64,000 nt of DNA from Candidatus Aminicenantes bacterium UBA1061 (GTDB lineage: Bacteria > Acidobacteriota > Aminicenantia > Aminicenantales > Saccharicenantaceae). The notes under the pieces were generated by a model. It made no database searches, had not been told where the DNA came from, and saw only the letters and a list, made by a program, of their open reading frames with translations. Each line of letters opens with the position of its first letter. Position 1 is the stretch's first letter. The stretch lies in assembly GCA_002316315.1 (NCBI GenBank), contig DCDG01000048.1, positions 51,433 through 115,432 on the forward strand, in the 5' to 3' direction. A program made the translations under genes and the position numbers. Below, piece by piece: positions 61,598 to 64,000 of this stretch.

Positions 61598-61621
61598 AAT
61601 TAATACACGAATTAATACACG
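61598..61621 (+). repeat. Perfect tandem 12-base repeat (iteron-like)
   Basis: AATTAATACACG occurs twice head to tail at 61598-61609 and 61610-61621 with no mismatch. Short tandem repeats near partition genes can be protein-binding iterons, but two copies are too few to be sure. Confidence 0.6.
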
Positions 61622-61892
61622 TCCGGCAAATTGGCATGGAAGCTAAGCCTCAAAAAACAGAAACCATAGCGGATTGCAGTTAATAGATATATGTTGCCGT
61701 TCCGACAAACAAACTGACAAACAGCGGTCTAAAGGATACCAGCCATATAAACATGATTATTATCGGGAGGGGACACCAACATCGACTGATAAAAGTGGCC
61801 AATAAAACCCAAATATCTTGTATCCTCTTAATTATCTATCACTTATGGGCATGTCGGCCAGCCGACCACTTCATAATTATTATTATACCCTC

Positions 61893-61920
61893 TTGAATTA
61901 TTTCTCCAATGTTGTATAAA
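61893..61920 (+). promoter_or_regulatory. Promoter of parA-parB
   Basis: TTGAAT (61893-61898) and TATAAA (61915-61920) are spaced by 16 bases, the same arrangement as at asnS. Expected transcript start near 61927, about 27 bases before the TTG start codon of parA. Confidence 0.5.
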
Positions 61921-61953
61921 GTTTGTTAAGATATATTTTTAGTGGAGGGCAGC

Positions 61954-62718
61954 TTGATCATTGCCGTAACCAACCAAAAAGGAGGAGTCGGGAAGACGAC
62001 CACCTGCATTAATTTATCTGCAGCTCTAGCTCTTATGGGTAAAAGAATTCTCCTGGTCGACATGGATCCTCAAGCTCACAGCACAATCTCAATCGTTAAA
62101 AATCCTGGTGATATCGAAAAATCATTGTTTGATGTGTTAATGGATAAGAATGTAAGAATTGCGGACGTAATTGCGAGGTCCACTGTACCAGGCCTGAACG
62201 TGGCCATTTCCAGGATATCAATGGCAAAACTTGAACCAACCTTGATTGGTGAGTTTGATGGCCATTATCGCCTCAGGGATGCTCTAAGTGAGGTGAGGGG
62301 AGAATATGATTATGTTTTTATTGACACACCGCCAACACTTGGCTTGATAACCTTAAATGCTCTAGTGGCGGCGACTCATATACTTATTCCAATACAATCT
62401 TCATATCTGTGCCTGGAAGGAACTGATGATTTACTTGAAACAATTGACAAGGTGAAAAGAATTGCCAACCCAACTCTTGATATCATCGGTGTGATTATTA
62501 CCTTACACGATAGAAGAACAAATTTATCCAGGGATGTGGTTGACCGAATAAACCAGGTGTTTGGTGATAAGGTTTTTAAGACTTATATATCTAAAAGTGT
62601 AAAATTAGAAGAAAGCCCAGCTTATAAAGAAAGCATTTTTACTTTTGCTCCAGATTCAATAGGAGCAAGTCAATATAAACAAATTGCGGAGGAGTTATTA
62701 GAACGTGGACAAAACTAA
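61954..62718 (+). CDS. parA: ParA chromosome-partitioning ATPase (Soj type)
   Basis: 254-residue ATPase with the deviant Walker A KGGVGKTT (signature K9, K14), switch I DMDPQAHST, and Walker B YVFIDTPPTLG. No N-terminal DNA-binding extension, as in chromosomal Soj proteins. A GTG at 61942 overlaps the ribosome site itself; the TTG at 61954, after GGAGGG, gives the canonical start IIAVTNQKGG and is preferred. It acts with ParB to segregate origins. Overlaps parB by 14 bases. Position beside DnaA-box-like DNA supports a chromosomal system. Confidence 0.93.
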   Translation: MIIAVTNQKGGVGKTTTCINLSAALALMGKRILLVDMDPQAHSTISIVKNPGDIEKSLFDVLMDKNVRIADVIARSTVPGLNVAISRISMAKLEPTLIGEFDGHYRLRDALSEVRGEYDYVFIDTPPTLGLITLNALVAATHILIPIQSSYLCLEGTDDLLETIDKVKRIANPTLDIIGVIITLHDRRTNLSRDVVDRINQVFGDKVFKTYISKSVKLEESPAYKESIFTFAPDSIGASQYKQIAEELLERGQN

Positions 62719-63553
62719 AAAGAGTGGTTTGCCTGATTCATTGAATATGAGGCATGATCCGCATTTCGTCGAACTCATATCTAGAAAAACCTCAGGACCG
62801 ATAGTCCGATTAATACCTCTTGATCAGATAGATCCTAATCCCAGACAGCCGAGGAGTGAGTTAGGCGATATCAAGGAACTCATGGACTCAATTAAAACAA
62901 AAGGTGTCCTGGAACCAATACTGGTCCGGGCAAAAGGTGGAAGATTTGAAATAATCGCTGGAGAAAGGCGTTATTTAGCCTCAAAAAACCTTGGATTCGA
63001 AGAGATTCCTTGCCTTGAAATGGACGTCAATGATCAGGAGGCAATGGAAATTTCACTAATTGAGAATCTGCAAAGAAAAGATTTAGATATTTTTGAAGAG
63101 GCAGATGGATTGAAAGCATTGGCCAATCTTTATGATTACAGTCACCAGCAGATCGCCTCGAGGATTGGAAAATCAAGGTCAACGATAACAGAAATTTTAT
63201 CAGTTTCAAGAATACCAAATCAACTGAGACAAAAAATTAAAAACGCCGGCCTGGCTAGTAGAAGTACTATCATCGAAATAGCTAAAATTGATGATCTGGA
63301 CGCTATGGCTCAAGCAGTCGAGGCAATAATAGAAAGGAATCTTACCAGATCTGACACACGAGACCTTACCAGGCTATTTAAAGAAAAAGAACGCAAGGAT
63401 GAAGCCAAATCCAAGCATTATGTCTTTAATTATAATCCGCCTGATAGCAAAGCCTACAAGCTGAGGATTGAGTTTAAAAAACAGGTTGTAACCAGGCAAG
63501 AGTTAATAACCATTTTAGAAGACGTGCTTAAAAAACTTAGATCAGAAGATTAA
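62705..63553 (+). CDS. parB: ParB/Spo0J centromere-binding protein
   Basis: 282-residue ParB. N-terminal CTPase domain with IDPNPRQPR, GERRYLASKNLG (arginine-finger-like GERR motif) and MEISLIENLQRKDLDIFEEADG; central HTH ~150-180 (SHQQIASRIGKSRSTITEIL); C-terminal dimerisation part after a charged linker (~220-245). It starts with GTG inside parA. ParB loads at parS sites near the origin; none with the CACGTG core was spotted in this window. The GERRYLA motif (usually GERRxRA) is slightly atypical. Confidence 0.94.
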   Translation: MDKTKKSGLPDSLNMRHDPHFVELISRKTSGPIVRLIPLDQIDPNPRQPRSELGDIKELMDSIKTKGVLEPILVRAKGGRFEIIAGERRYLASKNLGFEEIPCLEMDVNDQEAMEISLIENLQRKDLDIFEEADGLKALANLYDYSHQQIASRIGKSRSTITEILSVSRIPNQLRQKIKNAGLASRSTIIEIAKIDDLDAMAQAVEAIIERNLTRSDTRDLTRLFKEKERKDEAKSKHYVFNYNPPDSKAYKLRIEFKKQVVTRQELITILEDVLKKLRSED

Positions 63554-63746
63554 AAAACTCGTCTTAATAAGTCTAAGCCCAAAAAGCATCAAAAGCATCC
63601 AGAAAAATTTATAAAGCAATCTTATTTTGCATCAGAACTTTAAAATATCTTGATTCTTATCTTGAAAGCATTAGGCATTTCCGCACCGATCAAATCTGCA
63701 CCTGAGATGAAGGAAAAGAATTATTAATAACTAAAAGAGGCAACAG

Positions 63747-63788
63747 GGGTTGACAATGACGGAGACGGTTTGATTAATGAAGTCGGAA
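63747..63788 (+). pseudogene. Relic of a calcium-loop (DxDxDG) coding sequence
   Basis: In the frame beginning at 63747 the DNA reads GVDNDGDGLINEVG, nearly the loop GIDNDGDGLINEDG of the intact M14 enzyme. Bases 63750-63782 are identical to the complement of 58198-58230. No start codon, signal peptide or protease domain surrounds it, so it looks like a fragment left by duplication, rearrangement or decay. Confidence 0.55.
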
Positions 63789-63878
63789 TGATAGTTGACA
63801 TAATATTACTTATGCGACACATTATATTATATTCTCATATCTCCTTATTTATCAATATTATAACCAATATGTTAAAAC

Positions 63879-63954
63879 TGTGGATTTTTCTCCTGCCACA
63901 TTTTTGGTCAATTGTGGAAAACTCTGATTAATCCCGCTAAATAATTTATCCCTA
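63879..63954. other. Cluster of DnaA-box-like 9-mers
   Basis: TGTGGATTT (63879-63887), TGTGGAAAA (63913-63921, complement TTTTCCACA, eight of nine to TTATCCACA) and TTATCCCTA (63946-63954, seven of nine) fall within 76 bases next to an AT-rich tract. This is the expected form of a replication origin unwinding region, close to parAB. Confidence 0.45.
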
Positions 63955-64000
63955 TCTATATCTAAATATAATGGGCTTACCCTTGATAATATAGAATTCG

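Larger units (their letters stand above)
60999..61953. other. Long gene-free region between M14 genes and parA
   Basis: About 955 bases without a recognisable gene, AT-rich, with several repeats listed separately: a degenerate 40-base direct repeat and a perfect 12-base tandem repeat. ATTCACGTT and TATTCACGTTC variants occur twice (about 61246 and 61493) but no full parS (CACGTG core) is seen. An AAATCCACA 9-mer, related to the DnaA box, is at 61467-61475. It may belong to the origin/partition region or be a decayed element. Confidence 0.5.
63554..64000. other. AT-rich gene-free end of window, candidate origin-proximal DNA
   Basis: About 450 bases with no intact gene. It carries a 33-base copy of M14 calcium-loop coding sequence, a very AT-rich stretch at ~63790-63880, and three DnaA-box-like 9-mers between 63879 and 63954. 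The window ends before any dnaA, rpmH or dnaN gene could be seen. Confidence 0.5.

Noticed and set aside
60999..61953. parS site
   Set aside because: Two TTCACGTT words and one ACACGTCC exist but none has the CACGTG core of the TGTTTCACGTGAAACA palindrome.
1..64000. CRISPR array, insertion sequence or prophage
   Set aside because: No regularly spaced repeats, transposase, integrase or phage structural genes were seen on either strand.

Overview
The window is 64 kb of bacterial chromosome with moderate GC and dense coding. It opens inside an initiator tRNA gene and ends in AT-rich DNA just past parA-parB. Almost all genes are housekeeping or catabolic. I see no phage genes, transposases, CRISPR arrays or rRNA. 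Lineage is inferred only. Secreted and cytosolic peptidases of many families, an all-GH57 alpha-glucan cluster, an archaeal-type IMP cyclohydrolase beside a separate AICAR formyltransferase, and archaeal-like AhcY and AsnRS together suggest a deep-branching anaerobic heterotroph. Candidate phylum Aminicenantes or a relative in the Acidobacteriota neighbourhood fits best, but this is not proven from sequence alone.

Layout. 1-4592: initiator tRNA, aminopeptidase P, an orphan NusG-like factor, FmdB zinc ribbon, RidA and PepD. 4620-7200: a znuABC-type metal importer with a Zur-like site. 7243-11750 (minus): two tandem M16-like proteins that both lack HxxEH, then a fused formiminotransferase-cyclodeaminase. 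11882-14351: metK and ahcY (methyl cycle). 14370-21726 (minus): a tight eight-gene run asnS-rimO-pgpA-cinA-thpR-plsY-gpsA-TPR lipoprotein, with a promoter so close to asnS that the mRNA may be leaderless. 21917-26993: DUF4416, cysteine desulfurase, a serine-pathway pair and an M20 peptidase. 27183-31504: secreted GH63-like glycosidase, RlpA, LOG protein and VanZ.

31631-46704 is the metabolic core. purO and purV would complete IMP synthesis. They are followed by a lone LigD-type 3'-phosphoesterase and an M28 peptidase, then three GH57 enzymes, glgC, a histidine kinase with a receiver-only partner, galT, and convergent glgA with a CBM9-like protein. ADP-glucose made by GlgC would be polymerised by GlgA, branched by the GH57 branching enzyme and remodelled by the 4-alpha-glucanotransferase, possibly under two-component control.

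47429-61000: RlmI-like methyltransferase, membrane proteins, M1 peptidase, MBL/beta-CASP nuclease, a TldD/PmbA pair in which only TldD has a Tat signal, and two secreted M14 proteins. One M14 is intact; in the other the HxxE zinc motif reads ExxH and the third ligand is gone. 61000-64000: a long gene-free stretch with direct repeats, then parA-parB, then AT-rich DNA with DnaA-box-like 9-mers, so the replication origin may be close. A 33-base identical copy of part of the M14 calcium-loop coding sequence lies between parB and these boxes.

Recurring theme: paired peptidase-fold proteins in which one or both members have lost catalytic residues (M16 pair, TldD/PmbA, M14 pair), suggesting non-catalytic partner subunits are common in this organism.
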